Notes: generated from the letters alone by a model not told the origin. Positions 1 to 8,634 are shown, counted from the stretch's first letter. The stretch is 64,000 nucleotides of DNA from Paenibacillus sp. JQZ6Y-1 (GCF_040719145.1 NZ_JBFDUZ010000001.1:2480001-2544000), one strand, 5' to 3'. Translations and numbers: made by a program.

Positions 1-410
1 GCATCTGCTCCGATCAGACGTGCTTCATAAATTTGACGCTCATCAATAATAAAATCCTTACGCAGCAATGGAAGTTGGATCGCCGCTCGAATATCGGTCA
101 AATATTGATTATTTCCTTGGAAATATTGAACATCTGTCAGAATCGAAATACAGTCCGCACCTGCTTTTTCATAAGCAGTCGCAATCTGTACAGGTTGAAA
201 ATCAGGACGAATCAACCCCTTCGACGGCGATGCCTTTTTCACCTCAGCAATCAGACCGAGACGACGATTCGGTGTTGCTGTCAATGCAGCACGAAATCCA
301 CGCGTCGCTGGCAGTTCCGCAATCTTGCGTTCTGCTTCGCCCAATGAAAAATGACGTGCCAGTTCTTCCACTTCTTGTTGCTTAGTAACGACGATTTTAT
401 CAAGATACAT
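1..410 (-). CDS. trpC: Indole-3-glycerol phosphate synthase, 3' part cut by window edge
   Basis: The reverse strand encodes the first ~136 residues of TrpC, which closes the indole ring of tryptophan (CdRP to indole-3-glycerol phosphate). The fragment contains the typical AEVKKASPSKG motif of the first beta strand/loop (catalytic Lys region), then GADCISILTD and LLRKDFIID, which are hallmarks of the TrpC TIM barrel. The ATG at 408-410 lies inside the last codons of trpD (11 nt overlap), so the two are translationally coupled in the order trpE-trpD-trpC. The gene runs off the left end of the window, so the C-terminal half and any downstream trpFBA genes cannot be seen. Confidence 0.95.
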   Translation of the reverse strand, partial: MYLDKIVVTKQQEVEELARHFSLGEAERKIAELPATRGFRAALTATPNRRLGLIAEVKKASPSKGLIRPDFQPVQIATAYEKAGADCISILTDVQYFQGNNQYLTDIRAAIQLPLLRKDFIIDERQIYEARLIGAD

Positions 411-1440
411 AACTATGCGCCCCCGTAGTTTGGATTAGTTGCTGCAATTTGCCTGCGGCTACACCAGAATCAATCGCTTGTGCAGCAATCGCTGCTCCTT
501 CTGCTAGCGTATTGGCTTTGCCAGACAAATAAATGCAGGCAGCACTGTTTGCTAGTACGACATCACGATAGGCGCCATGCTCACCATTCAATACACGGCG
601 GATAATATCGGCATTTTGCTGTGCATCGCCGCCCAGCATATGTTCAAGTGGATGTGTATCCAGTCCAAAATCCGCCGGTGTGACTTCATACGTATGCACC
701 TCGCCATCACGAAGCTCGGCAATGCGTGTCGGTGCGGCGATACTGATCTCGTCCAGCCCATCATGACTAGCAACGACCATCGCACGTTCTAAGCCAAGCA
801 GATGCAGCGTTTGAGCAACCGTTTCAATTTTACTGCTATCATATAGACCGATCAGCTGGCGATCTGCACCTGCTGGGTTAGTCAGAGGGCCTAGCATATT
901 AAATACGGTACGCACACCCAGTTCACGGCGAGTGGCTGCCGCATGCTTCATTGAAGGATGGAATACTTGCGCAAACAGGAAACAAATCCCGATCTCATTC
1001 AAACAGCTGGCAGCTTGTTCAGCATTCAAACCAATATTCACACCCAATGCTTCCAGCACATCTGCACTGCCTGCTTTACCAGATGCGGAGCGATTGCCAT
1101 GCTTGGCAACACGCACCGATACGGAAGCCGCGATAATCGCAGATACGGTGGAAATATTAAATTTGTGAATGCCTGATCCGCCTGTGCCGCATGTATCCAG
1201 CAGTCCAGCCGATAAGACCGGTACACGTCCGCCACTACGACGCATCGCTTCGGCAAAACCGGTAATTTCCTCCACCGTTTCACCTTTGATCCGCAGTCCA
1301 GTGAGCAAGCCGCCAATTTGGGAAGGCGTTGCTGTACCATCCATAATCGTACTCATGACTTCGTATGCTTGCTGACGCGACAGATGCTGACCTTGAATAA
1401 CGTCACCAATTGCCTGCTGTATGATTTCTCCTGTTTGCAT
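400..1440 (-). CDS. trpD: Anthranilate phosphoribosyltransferase
   Basis: This is TrpD (346 aa, normal length), which transfers phosphoribose from PRPP to anthranilate in tryptophan synthesis. The PRPP-binding GTGGSG loop is at residues 85-90, followed by the KHGNRSASGKAGSADVLEALG region (~113-133) that forms the anthranilate and Mg sites. The start ATG at 1438-1440 has a GGGGAGGA ribosome-binding site 7-8 nt upstream. It follows trpE by about 100 nt and overlaps trpC. There is no trpG (amidotransferase subunit) between trpE and trpD. In B. subtilis the shared subunit PabA is encoded elsewhere, and the same arrangement is likely here. Confidence 0.97.
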   Translation of the reverse strand: MQTGEIIQQAIGDVIQGQHLSRQQAYEVMSTIMDGTATPSQIGGLLTGLRIKGETVEEITGFAEAMRRSGGRVPVLSAGLLDTCGTGGSGIHKFNISTVSAIIAASVSVRVAKHGNRSASGKAGSADVLEALGVNIGLNAEQAASCLNEIGICFLFAQVFHPSMKHAAATRRELGVRTVFNMLGPLTNPAGADRQLIGLYDSSKIETVAQTLHLLGLERAMVVASHDGLDEISIAAPTRIAELRDGEVHTYEVTPADFGLDTHPLEHMLGGDAQQNADIIRRVLNGEHGAYRDVVLANSAACIYLSGKANTLAEGAAIAAQAIDSGVAAGKLQQLIQTTGAHSYVS

Positions 1441-1544
1441 CCCATTGTCCTCCCCTAAGTGTTGATTTCTATGATATGATCCGGCAAACTGCCGATTGAA
1501 TGACGAATGATGAATCTGATGACTTTCATATACAGATTGTCATG

Positions 1545-3116
1545 TTAGTCGCCCAGCTTCACTGGCTCGTAGCCATACAGATAATCGGGATTCGCTATAT
1601 TTTGCTCCTTGCTGCTTTTCGGTGGAAACATTGCTTCGGCAACACGAATCGATTTGAGCATCGCTTTGGCTTTGTTAACCGTCTCTTCGTATTCCTTTTC
1701 AGGAACCGAATCCCATACGATGCCTGCGCCTGCCTGTACATAGGCGCGTCCATGTTTGAAAATAATCGTCCGAATCGTAATACAAGCATCCATATTACCG
1801 GAGAAGCCTAGATAACCGATTGCTCCTGCATATGCGCCGCGCGCTTCATTCTCAATCTCAGCAATAATCTCCATCGCCCGTAGCTTCGGTGCGCCAGATA
1901 CCGTACCCGCTGGAAGACAGGACAGGAAGGCATCGAAAAAGTCCTTATCTTTACGAAGGGTACCCGATACATTGGATACGATGTGCATCACATGCGAATA
2001 CCGTTCAATCTGCATAAACGAATCGGCTTTGACCGTACCGAATTCTGATACACGTCCAAGATCGTTGCGACCGAGATCAACCAGCATCAGATGCTCTGCA
2101 CGTTCCTTTTCATCCTGTAGCAATTCTTCTGCCAATGCTACATCCTCGGCTTCCGTTTGTCCGCGTGGACGTGTACCTGCAATCGGTCTCGTTTGCAGCC
2201 GGTCGCCTTCGACCTTCACTAGCGCTTCTGGCGATGTACCGACGATAATTTCCTCATCTAACTTGAGATAATACATATACGGCGACGGATTCATCGTACG
2301 CAGCACCCGATATACTTCCAGTGGTGCCACTTCAGTATCAATATGAAAACGCTGGGACAAGACCACTTGGAAAATGTCACCTGCGCGAATGTATTCTTTC
2401 GCCCGATCCACTCCATCCAAATACTGTTCCTTGGTCATATTGGACTTGATCTCGCCCAGTTCAATATCCTCAGATACTGGTGCACGTCCAGCAGTATTGA
2501 TCGGCGGCTGGGTTTGGAGCATCCGTTCCATCTCATCCAACTTGTGCGCGGCATCTCCATATGCTTCGCGGATCGCATCATCATCCGCTCCGTCAGGGAC
2601 ATGTACATTGCTTACCAGCAGGATATGCTGCTTCACATGGTCAAATACGACAATCTGATCACAGAACATAAAGCGAATATCATCCATATTCAGATCATCT
2701 ACCTTGTGCGGCGGCAGCTTTTCATAATATTGCAGCAGATCGTAGCCGAAGAATCCAATCGCTCCACCGGTGAATGGTGGCAATCCGTCTACCTTGGGAC
2801 TGCGATAGCGACGCAGCAGCGCTTTCAGCTGCTCTACGGGTTTACCGGATAAGTCGGTCTGTTCCCCATCAATGTCCAATGTGATCTTGCCTTGTTTACC
2901 GGAAATAAGCAGGAATGGATCGCTACCGATAAAGGAGTACCGCGCCCATTTGCTGCCGCCCTCCACGCTCTCCAGCAGAAACGCATGCTTTTGCTCCGCA
3001 TAGCGCTGGAAAATCCGAATCGGTGTTTCCATATCGCCCAGCAGGCGTTTCACGATAGGAATCAAATTGTACTGGCTGGACATGGCAATAACCTGTTCTA
3101 CATGAGGTTGGATCAT
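1545..3116 (-). CDS. trpE: Anthranilate synthase component I
   Basis: This is the large subunit of anthranilate synthase (523 aa), converting chorismate plus ammonia or glutamine nitrogen to anthranilate. The feedback-site motif LLES is at residues 47-50. The chorismate-binding core carries GTSPEAL, RPIAGTRPRG and PAGTVSGAPK in order. The open frame extends 30 codons further upstream, but the ATG at 3114-3116 has an AAAGGAGA ribosome-binding site at good spacing, and the upstream extension overlaps the attenuator hairpin, so that start is not used. It is first in trpE-trpD-trpC. A ~600 nt leader with a TRAP-like NAG-triplet region, a short ORF and a terminator precedes it. Partner TrpG/PabA is not in the window. 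Confidence 0.97.
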   Translation of the reverse strand: MIQPHVEQVIAMSSQYNLIPIVKRLLGDMETPIRIFQRYAEQKHAFLLESVEGGSKWARYSFIGSDPFLLISGKQGKITLDIDGEQTDLSGKPVEQLKALLRRYRSPKVDGLPPFTGGAIGFFGYDLLQYYEKLPPHKVDDLNMDDIRFMFCDQIVVFDHVKQHILLVSNVHVPDGADDDAIREAYGDAAHKLDEMERMLQTQPPINTAGRAPVSEDIELGEIKSNMTKEQYLDGVDRAKEYIRAGDIFQVVLSQRFHIDTEVAPLEVYRVLRTMNPSPYMYYLKLDEEIIVGTSPEALVKVEGDRLQTRPIAGTRPRGQTEAEDVALAEELLQDEKERAEHLMLVDLGRNDLGRVSEFGTVKADSFMQIERYSHVMHIVSNVSGTLRKDKDFFDAFLSCLPAGTVSGAPKLRAMEIIAEIENEARGAYAGAIGYLGFSGNMDACITIRTIIFKHGRAYVQAGAGIVWDSVPEKEYEETVNKAKAMLKSIRVAEAMFPPKSSKEQNIANPDYLYGYEPVKLGD

Positions 3117-3192
3117 GATATTCTCTCCTTTGATCTGTTTGATGTGGTAAGGGAAAGCATATCCGTGGACGGCGATAGCACCGGAAGGCAAT

Positions 3193-3228
3193 AAAAAAGC
3201 CTCCACGCGTACGGACGCATGAAGGCTG
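3193..3228 (-). terminator. Attenuator-like terminator in the trpE leader
   Basis: On the minus strand a 13-bp hairpin (arms starting AGCCTTCATGCGT and ending ACGCGTGGAGGCT, two G-U pairs, 4-nt loop) is followed directly by a run of six T. It lies 77 nt upstream of the trpE ATG and 4 nt after the stop of the leader ORF, which is the position of a transcription attenuator. No competing antiterminator was worked out. Confidence 0.8.
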
Positions 3229-3231
3229 GAA

Positions 3232-3318
3232 TCACATCAAGTAGGTACAAATGCAGACAATGGATATACACAAATACACCATTGCTGGCTGAATCGACAT
3301 ATAGAGACTGATCATCAT
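3232..3318 (-). CDS. Putative 28-aa hydrophobic leader peptide upstream of trpE
   Basis: A short ORF begins at an ATG preceded by AAGGGA 8 nt upstream and ends 4 nt before the attenuator stem. The 28-residue product starts MMISLYMSIQPAM, is hydrophobic, and has three Cys and three Tyr but no Trp codon. The position suggests a leader peptide coupling translation to attenuation. However, the absence of Trp codons argues against classical trpL-type stalling on Trp codons. It could instead act as an arrest peptide, a ribosome-loading device, or be a chance ORF. Confidence 0.45.
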   Translation of the reverse strand: MMISLYMSIQPAMVYLCISIVCICTYLM

Positions 3319-3492
3319 ATTCGTTTCCCTTAGGAAAGAATACAGCATCGGCTGCTTCTCAAAAGGTTATACGTATAGTGTGTAGCTACCTTGGAACAAA
3401 CATGGAATATCGATTCTTGCCCCTTAGGACAACAACCTATACATTCATCTTGCCCACTGCTACCTGTAACTATATAAAGGTATAATGATGTT

Positions 3493-3540
3493 CTATCCTG
3501 TCTATTCTGCTCTCGAAACGTCCTCGCACTTGTCTTCCTG
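3493..3540 (-). promoter_or_regulatory. Second NAG-triplet cluster in the trp leader
   Basis: Read on the minus strand this stretch contains about ten NAG triplets (CAG, AAG, AAG, GAG, GAG, CAG, UAG, CAG, UAG and one overlapping), mostly 1-3 nt apart, with one 8-nt interruption. TRAP binds repeated (G/U/A)AG triplets, so this may be a second or auxiliary TRAP contact. CAG triplets bind poorly in B. subtilis TRAP, which lowers confidence. Confidence 0.35.
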
Positions 3541-3629
3541 CGGACCACCGACCCGAACCGTCCATGGATATGCTCTGACGCATATACCGGTGAACACTCC
3601 GCTCAGCCCGCCGACAAGGCTTACGTTTC

Positions 3630-3674
3630 CTTCTCATCTATACTGCTCTCTCTGCTTACCTGCAATCTCATCTC
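3630..3674 (-). promoter_or_regulatory. Candidate TRAP (MtrB) binding region in the trp leader RNA
   Basis: Minus-strand RNA just downstream of the trp promoter carries ten NAG triplets in 45 nt: GAG, GAG, CAG, AAG, GAG, GAG, CAG, UAG, GAG, AAG. Spacers are mostly 2 nt, with a few of 0, 1 or 4 nt. B. subtilis TRAP wraps 11 (G/U/A)AG triplets separated by 2-3 nt in its trp leader. The window also encodes MtrB (TRAP) at 14.3 kb, so the regulator is present. The spacing is less regular than in B. subtilis. Confidence 0.6.
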
Positions 3675-3711
3675 AATACACGGCTCTGCTTGTTTCTTAA
3701 GCTTGTTTTAT

Positions 3712-3741
3712 ACTATACCCTATAACTGGTAACTGACGCAA
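3712..3741 (-). promoter_or_regulatory. Probable trp operon promoter
   Basis: The minus strand shows a -35-like TTGCGT (3736-3741) and a -10-like TATAGT (3712-3717) with an 18-bp spacer. It lies between the aroH stop and the NAG-rich leader, giving a transcript start near 3705 and a leader of almost 600 nt. Readthrough from the aro genes upstream is also likely, as in the B. subtilis aro supraoperon. Confidence 0.5.
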
Positions 3742-3760
3742 CCCTTACGCTGGAATTGGA

Positions 3761-4135
3761 TCAGGATGTTGCCAGATCAGGGCGTAGACGCGTTGCTTCA
3801 TTCAAATAAACATGACGCATTTCCTGCTGCGTCTTTGTTGTATTCACATGAATCATCAGTCGAATGCACTGAGGCAGACTGCCTTGTACGGATGCTTCCA
3901 CTGCACACATCAGCGGCACCATATTCCAGCCTTCCATCTCACGAATCGCCAGTGCTGGAAAAGCAGCATCCAGATCGGCAGTCATCGTAATCCAGATGCT
4001 ACTGATGTCCTCTGGCTCAAACTGATTGCGTTCCACAATCTCCTTCAGCAAGACGAGCGTTTCGTCGAGAATCTCTTGACGTTCATTACGGGTAACCGTC
4101 GTTGCCCCGCGAATTCCACGCATGTATATAGTCAT
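3761..4135 (-). CDS. aroH: Monofunctional chorismate mutase, AroH type
   Basis: AroH (124 aa) rearranges chorismate to prephenate for Phe and Tyr synthesis. It belongs to the small trimeric pseudo-alpha/beta-barrel class of B. subtilis. The family signature RGIRGATTV starts at residue 6, and CAVEASVQGSLPQCIRLMIH (~77-95) carries the conserved Arg and Cys. The start follows a GGAGGAGGT site at 6-nt spacing. It lies 2 nt after aroB, so it belongs to the aroC-aroB-aroH unit. The trp promoter lies just past its stop, matching the aroF-aroB-aroH-trp supraoperon of B. subtilis. Confidence 0.96.
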   Translation of the reverse strand: MTIYMRGIRGATTVTRNERQEILDETLVLLKEIVERNQFEPEDISSIWITMTADLDAAFPALAIREMEGWNMVPLMCAVEASVQGSLPQCIRLMIHVNTTKTQQEMRHVYLNEATRLRPDLATS

Positions 4136-4137
4136 AC

Positions 4138-5241
4138 TCAGACCTCCTCCTTTAGCTGTTCCACAGTACGGCGCACCAGATTGTAATCGACATTTTTGTT
4201 AATCTCCACTTTGCCGATCGCCTGTGGCACCACGAAGGTCATATTGCCTTCCTGAAACTTCTTGTCGTGCATCATCGCTTCCATGATAGCGTCAATATCC
4301 AGATGGTGCGGCAAAACCGTCGGCAGACCGAGACTTTGCAGCATACGACGCGTCGTATCTACTAGTCCCTGCTCGCCCCCAAGCGCTTCACCGATAATCG
4401 CAGAACCGACCATACCGATCGAAATGGCTTCACCATGAATAATCTCGCCGTAGCCAGCAACAGCTTCAATCGCATGACCAATCGTATGACCGAGGTTGAG
4501 AATGGCACGCAGATCATTTTCACGCTCATCACGCGAGACGACAATCGCTTTGATGGCACAGCCTTTTTCCAGACCGTAGCCCATCGCATCACGATCAACC
4601 GCCTGCAATGACTCCGCATGTTCCAAACACCAGTATGCAAAATCAGCATCCCAGATCAATCCGTGCTTGACCATCTCTGCCAGACCAGCACGCACCTCGC
4701 GCAGCGGCAAGGTTTGCAGTGTGCTCAGATCGTACAGAACCAGCTCCGGTTGATGGAACACACCAATCATGTTTTTCGCCAAACGATGATTGATCGCCAC
4801 CTTGCCGCCTACGCTGCTATCATGAGCAAGCACCGTAGTTGGCATTTGGATAAAACGAATCCCGCGCATATACGTTCCGGCTACGAAACCAGCCAGATCG
4901 CCGACTACACCGCCACCAAGGGCGATGACCGCCGATTTGCGATCCAATCCGCCTTCAATAGCTTTGGTCATGACAGCTTCGAATACCGCCAGCGATTTGG
5001 ATGTTTCACCTGCGCCAACTACAGCCGTAACAAAAGTAAAACCTGCCTCTTGCAGTGACTGTTCCAGCTTGTCCAGATGCAGTGGTGCGGTATTCTCGTC
5101 TGTGACAATCAGCAACGGGCTTTGCTTGGACAGTTTATGTTGTTCCAAATATCTGCCCGCTTGTTCCAGCAGTTGTTCGCCAATATAGATCGGGTAAGAG
5201 CGTTCGCCAAGTTGAACGTCTACTGTGCGAATCTCGCTCAT
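4138..5241 (-). CDS. aroB: 3-Dehydroquinate synthase
   Basis: AroB (367 aa) cyclises DAHP to 3-dehydroquinate in the shikimate pathway, using NAD and a divalent metal. The NAD-binding GGGVVGDLAGF motif lies near residue 110, followed by SSVGGKVAINH and the metal-binding histidines of the KHGLI and GHTIGHAIE segments. Its start codon overlaps the aroC stop (ATGA arrangement) and aroH begins 2 nt after its stop, so the three genes form one unit. Confidence 0.97.
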   Translation of the reverse strand: MSEIRTVDVQLGERSYPIYIGEQLLEQAGRYLEQHKLSKQSPLLIVTDENTAPLHLDKLEQSLQEAGFTFVTAVVGAGETSKSLAVFEAVMTKAIEGGLDRKSAVIALGGGVVGDLAGFVAGTYMRGIRFIQMPTTVLAHDSSVGGKVAINHRLAKNMIGVFHQPELVLYDLSTLQTLPLREVRAGLAEMVKHGLIWDADFAYWCLEHAESLQAVDRDAMGYGLEKGCAIKAIVVSRDERENDLRAILNLGHTIGHAIEAVAGYGEIIHGEAISIGMVGSAIIGEALGGEQGLVDTTRRMLQSLGLPTVLPHHLDIDAIMEAMMHDKKFQEGNMTFVVPQAIGKVEINKNVDYNLVRRTVEQLKEEV

Positions 5242-6410
5242 CAGTAGGCTTCCAGCTGTGCGAGGTAATTGTCGTAGTTTTTACGAATCTCAGTCATGGA
5301 GTCGCCGCCGAATTTTTCAAGGAAAGCCTTGGCAACTTCCCAGGCAACCACACTCTCCATCACTACGCTTGCCGCAGGTACAGCACATGCGTCGGAACGT
5401 TCCACCTGTGCGGTAAACGGTTCCTTCGTATCAATGTCTACACTTTGCAGCGGCTTGTACAGCGTCGGGATCGGCTTCATCACGCCGCGTACGACGATTG
5501 GCATTCCGTTGGTCATACCGCCTTCAAAACCGCCCAGACGGTTTGTTGCACGGTGGTAGCCGCGCTCCTCGGTGTACAGAATCTCATCATGTACTTGCGA
5601 ACCGCGAATATGTCCAGCTTCAAAGCCGATACCGATCTCCACACCCTTGAACGCATTGATCGACATGATTGCCTGTGCAATACGTGCATCCAGCTTACGA
5701 TCATATTGTACAAATGTACCCAGACCGACCGGTACGCCTTCTACGATACATTCCACAATACCACCGATCGAATCGCCTTCTTTTTTGATCTGATCGATGT
5801 ATGCTTCCATCTTTTGCTCGGTTTCCTTGTCTACGACACGTACCGAGGATTCCTCTGTACGAGCAATCAGTTCATCCAGTGGCAAATCATTCGCAGGCGC
5901 TTCAATCTCGCCGATACGAATGACCTGTCCACCGATTTTGATACCGAATTGCGCCAAGAATTGGCGAGCCAATGCGCCTACACCGACACGGATTGCCGTT
6001 TCACGTGCACTGGAACGCTCCAGTACGTTGCGCAGGTCTTTATGATTGTATTTCAAACCGCCGTTCAGATCAGCATGACCCGGACGTGGACGATGTACAC
6101 GGCGTTTTTCTTCATCCGTGCCTTCCATCGGCTCGATATTCATAATTTTGGTCCAGTGCTTCCAGTCGTTGTTGACAACAACCATTGCTACTGGTGCACC
6201 TGTTGTATACCCGTGGCGTACGCCACCCACAATATCCGCTGTATCCTTCTCAATCTGCATACGACGACCGCGACCGTATCCTTTTTGACGACGTGCCAGT
6301 TGGAAATTCAACGCTTCAAAATCAAGCTCCAATCCGCTTGGCAATCCCTCAATAATCGCAGTCAACTGGGGACCGTGCGTCTCCCCTGCTGTCAAGTAAC
6401 GTATACTCAT
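5241..6410 (-). CDS. aroC: Chorismate synthase
   Basis: Chorismate synthase (389 aa) removes phosphate from EPSP to give chorismate and needs reduced FMN. The N-terminal signature [10 protein letters not shown] is at residues 7-16, followed by the basic YGRGRRM segment, the [11 protein letters not shown] segment and the later RPGHADLNG motif. The ATG is preceded by AAAGGGGGAAC. It is first of the aroC-aroB-aroH group. Its product feeds three consumers encoded in this window: trpE, aroH and mqnA (menaquinone). The B. subtilis name is aroF. Confidence 0.97.
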   Translation of the reverse strand: MSIRYLTAGETHGPQLTAIIEGLPSGLELDFEALNFQLARRQKGYGRGRRMQIEKDTADIVGGVRHGYTTGAPVAMVVVNNDWKHWTKIMNIEPMEGTDEEKRRVHRPRPGHADLNGGLKYNHKDLRNVLERSSARETAIRVGVGALARQFLAQFGIKIGGQVIRIGEIEAPANDLPLDELIARTEESSVRVVDKETEQKMEAYIDQIKKEGDSIGGIVECIVEGVPVGLGTFVQYDRKLDARIAQAIMSINAFKGVEIGIGFEAGHIRGSQVHDEILYTEERGYHRATNRLGGFEGGMTNGMPIVVRGVMKPIPTLYKPLQSVDIDTKEPFTAQVERSDACAVPAASVVMESVVAWEVAKAFLEKFGGDSMTEIRKNYDNYLAQLEAY

Positions 6411-6563
6411 GTTGCGTTCCCCCTTTAAACTGTTAAACTGTGCATCGCTAAAATCCGTAGTTACCTTTGCTTATTATAGTACAGCCTTCATCCATTTGAC
6501 AAGGAACGTCAAATATTGTATTTGTGCATATCTGCCCGTCGTTTCTATGCTCTACTGCTATGC

Positions 6564-6607
6564 AAAAAGGCACACTGCCGACGGCTTTCGCCTATAGAAC
6601 AGTGTGC
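6564..6607 (-). terminator. Terminator downstream of cheR
   Basis: An 8-bp stem (GCACACTG/CAGTGTGC) with a 22-nt loop that can pair further is followed on the minus strand by CTTTTTGC. It separates cheR from the aro genes. Confidence 0.7.
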
Positions 6608-6665
6608 TTGTGTTTATCATGATTGACTTGCATGTTGCGGTCGTGCACGTAGCCGGCCTTGGAGG

Positions 6666-6692
6666 ATACCGGTTCGGAAAGACAACCGGTAT
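6666..6692. repeat. Perfect inverted repeat between cheR and aroC
   Basis: ATACCGGTT and AACCGGTAT form a 9-bp perfect inverted repeat with a 9-nt loop, 40 nt after the cheR stop. It lacks a T-run, so it may be an operator or a 3' stabilising hairpin. Confidence 0.5.
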
Positions 6693-6731
6693 CTATGTTG
6701 TTCATGTTGCAGATCAGCCCCCGCTGAATGG

Positions 6732-7532
6732 TCAACCTTTTTTCTGATAAAAGAATGTCTCGGAGGAATCAAATCCGTATTGACCCGGAGAAAAAATCTG
6801 CTCCGTGCTGCCTACAAACAGAACGCCGCCCGGACGCAGACTTGCTGCAAACTTGTGATACAGCAAATGCTTTGCTTCTTCAGTAAAGTAGATCATGACA
6901 TTACGGCATACGATCAGATCATAGCCTGTTTCAAACTTATCCGTCAGCAGATTGCCCTTACGGAACTGAATCGATTTTTTCAGCGTATCATTTACACTGA
7001 ACATCGGACCTTGGGCAGTGAAATACCGTTTGACCACGTCCGCCGGCACGTCCTTGAGCGAGCGTTCCAGATAGATCGCCTTTTTGGCTTTTTCCAGAGC
7101 ACCGTCGTCAATATCGGTGGCGTGCAGCGTGCTGGACGAAAGCAGGTTTTTGTCCGCAAGAATCGTTGCAAGCGTATATGGTTCTTCGCCAGTTGAGCAG
7201 GCAGCACTCCATACTTTCAGGTTTTTGCTGGTCCGCTGCAACTCGGGCAGAATCGTATCGCGCAACACTTCCCAACGGTTCGGGTTACGCCAGAATTCAG
7301 ATACGTTGATCGTCATCCGGTCGAGGAACTCGTAAAACAATGCTTTGTCCTTCAGCATGGCATCGAAGAATGCGCTGAATGTGGAGAATCCGTTTTTGGT
7401 ACGCAGCGTCGTCAGACGGCGTTTCATCTGCGCTTCTTTGTACTGTGCCAGATCGATTCCTGTATTGTCTTTTACTTTTTTGATAAAGCCGGCATAATCC
7501 GCATCCGGTTGAATGGCATCATTCGTAAGCAT
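6732..7532 (-). CDS. cheR: Chemotaxis receptor glutamate methyltransferase
   Basis: CheR (266 aa) methylates glutamates of chemoreceptors using S-adenosylmethionine. The N-terminal helical domain (~1-75) contains the basic YKEAQMKRRL segment that contacts receptors. The SAM-binding domain contains WSAACSTGEEPYTLA (~109-123), the ATDID motif and the DLIVCRNVMIYF motif. An AAGGAAGTGA site precedes the ATG. It lies between ndk and aroC as in B. subtilis, where cheR sits beside aroF far from the main che operon. Its presence implies a chemotactic, probably motile cell. Confidence 0.96.
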   Translation of the reverse strand: MLTNDAIQPDADYAGFIKKVKDNTGIDLAQYKEAQMKRRLTTLRTKNGFSTFSAFFDAMLKDKALFYEFLDRMTINVSEFWRNPNRWEVLRDTILPELQRTSKNLKVWSAACSTGEEPYTLATILADKNLLSSSTLHATDIDDGALEKAKKAIYLERSLKDVPADVVKRYFTAQGPMFSVNDTLKKSIQFRKGNLLTDKFETGYDLIVCRNVMIYFTEEAKHLLYHKFAASLRPGGVLFVGSTEQIFSPGQYGFDSSETFFYQKKG

Positions 7533-7584
7533 GGAATCACTTCCTTGATCATGATTATAAGTTTAGTCCATGCGGGGGTATGTG

Positions 7585-8028
7585 TTAGAGCCAGGCCGAA
7601 ATGTTTTTTTCGTAAACGCTTAACTCGGTTGGAGCGAAAAAGTTGGCGATTTCCCGTTCCGCACTTTCTGGCGAATCGGAGCCATGAATCAGATTAAACG
7701 GCGTATGCGCGGCAAAATCGCCACGGATTGTACCCGGCAAAGCTTCCTTTACTTGGGTTTTGCCCATTAGCATACGGGAAAGGGTGATCACATCATCGCC
7801 TTCCCACACCATCGCGAACACGGGACCAGAGGTAATGAAATCAATCAATTCCCCGTAAAATACTTTGCCTTCGTGTTCCGCATAATGGTTTTTGGCTTGC
7901 TCCTCGGTAGGAATGAGGAATTTGCCTCCGATCAATTTGAATCCTTTGTCTTCCAAGCGACTGATAATGCGTCCGATTAACCCACGTTGTACTCCGTCAG
8001 GTTTAATCATCAAAAATGTTCGTTCCAT
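7585..8028 (-). CDS. ndk: Nucleoside diphosphate kinase
   Basis: Ndk (147 aa) equilibrates NTP and NDP pools through a phosphohistidine. The active-site motif NLIHGSDS is present near residue 115 and the N-terminal [19 protein letters not shown] is standard. A GTG lies three codons upstream, but it is only 1 nt from the AGGAGA site. The ATG at 8026-8028 has proper spacing, so it was chosen. Its position between hepT and cheR is as in B. subtilis. Confidence 0.97.
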   Translation of the reverse strand: MERTFLMIKPDGVQRGLIGRIISRLEDKGFKLIGGKFLIPTEEQAKNHYAEHEGKVFYGELIDFITSGPVFAMVWEGDDVITLSRMLMGKTQVKEALPGTIRGDFAAHTPFNLIHGSDSPESAEREIANFFAPTELSVYEKNISAWL

Positions 8029-8321
8029 CTGACTCACTCTCCTGTTATCTACAAAGTGATCTGCTATCGGAGCAATGCAAAATGCTCACTTGTGTATTCT
8101 AACAGAAACCGTGAGGTACAGAAAGAAATGGAATCATATCCATTATGGCTCATTTTTGATACAATACCGCCCACATGAATTCTCTTACTTGTTATGCGCC
8201 TGTCTGCCGACGTGATTACTGCCATTTGTAGCATCGGGAAACGGTCTGCATACTTCAGTAATGTATATATCGACAATGAGGGGGTGGTCTTTTAGTCCCG
8301 AACATAAATAATTTGGAATTT

Positions 8322-8502
8322 GGTGGGAGTGGGGGGCTGTTGTGAGCGGAAGCGCTCTGGGAAGGGATAGGGGAACGTCCTTCAGTGGAGCGCAGGAATC
8401 TACGAAATAGGAGATTATTGTAGATTCCCGCGCTCCAAGGGCGTCCTTTTCCCCTATTCCCTTCCCGCCGCTATGTGCTCACAATGTACTCCGACTCTCA
8501 CG
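8322..8502. repeat. Long imperfect palindrome (about 180 bp)
   Basis: The arms are roughly 85 bp each. The inner 8340-8406 region, starting TTGTGAGC, matches the reverse complement of 8416-8484, ending GCTCACAA, with a few mismatches and small indels. The core is GGAATCTAC, a short loop, GTAGATTCC. Weaker pairing continues outward to about 8322 and 8502. No T-run and no ORF are seen. An RNA from either strand would fold into one very long hairpin. Confidence 0.85.
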
Positions 8503-8530
8503 GGTGGCTGGGGTAGCAGGGAAGGTCAAG

Positions 8531-8634
8531 GGATTTAAGGATTTAAGGATTTAAGGATTTAAGGATTTAAGGATTTAAGGATTTAAGGATTTAAGGATTT
8601 AGGGATTTAAGGATTTAGGGATTTGAGGATTTAA
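8531..8634. repeat. Tandem repeat, 13 copies of GGATTTAA
   Basis: Thirteen consecutive 8-bp units cover exactly 104 bp. The first eight and two later ones are perfect GGATTTAA; the other three carry a single change (GGATTTAG twice, GGATTTGA once). The period is not a multiple of three and there is no ORF across it. Such arrays change copy number by slippage. Confidence 0.95.

Noticed and set aside
3330-3548. 72-codon minus-strand frame in the trp leader
   Set aside because: No ribosome-binding site and no similarity; it overlaps the NAG-triplet cluster, which explains the composition better.
3232-3760. T-box in the trpE leader
   Set aside because: The AGGGTGGNACC motif is absent; NAG clusters and the presence of mtrB favour TRAP control instead.
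5445-6428. 327-codon plus-strand frame opposite aroC
   Set aside because: Shadow of chorismate synthase; composition atypical and no ribosome-binding site.
8531-8634. CRISPR array
   Set aside because: The units are contiguous 8-mers with no spacers; this is a simple tandem repeat.
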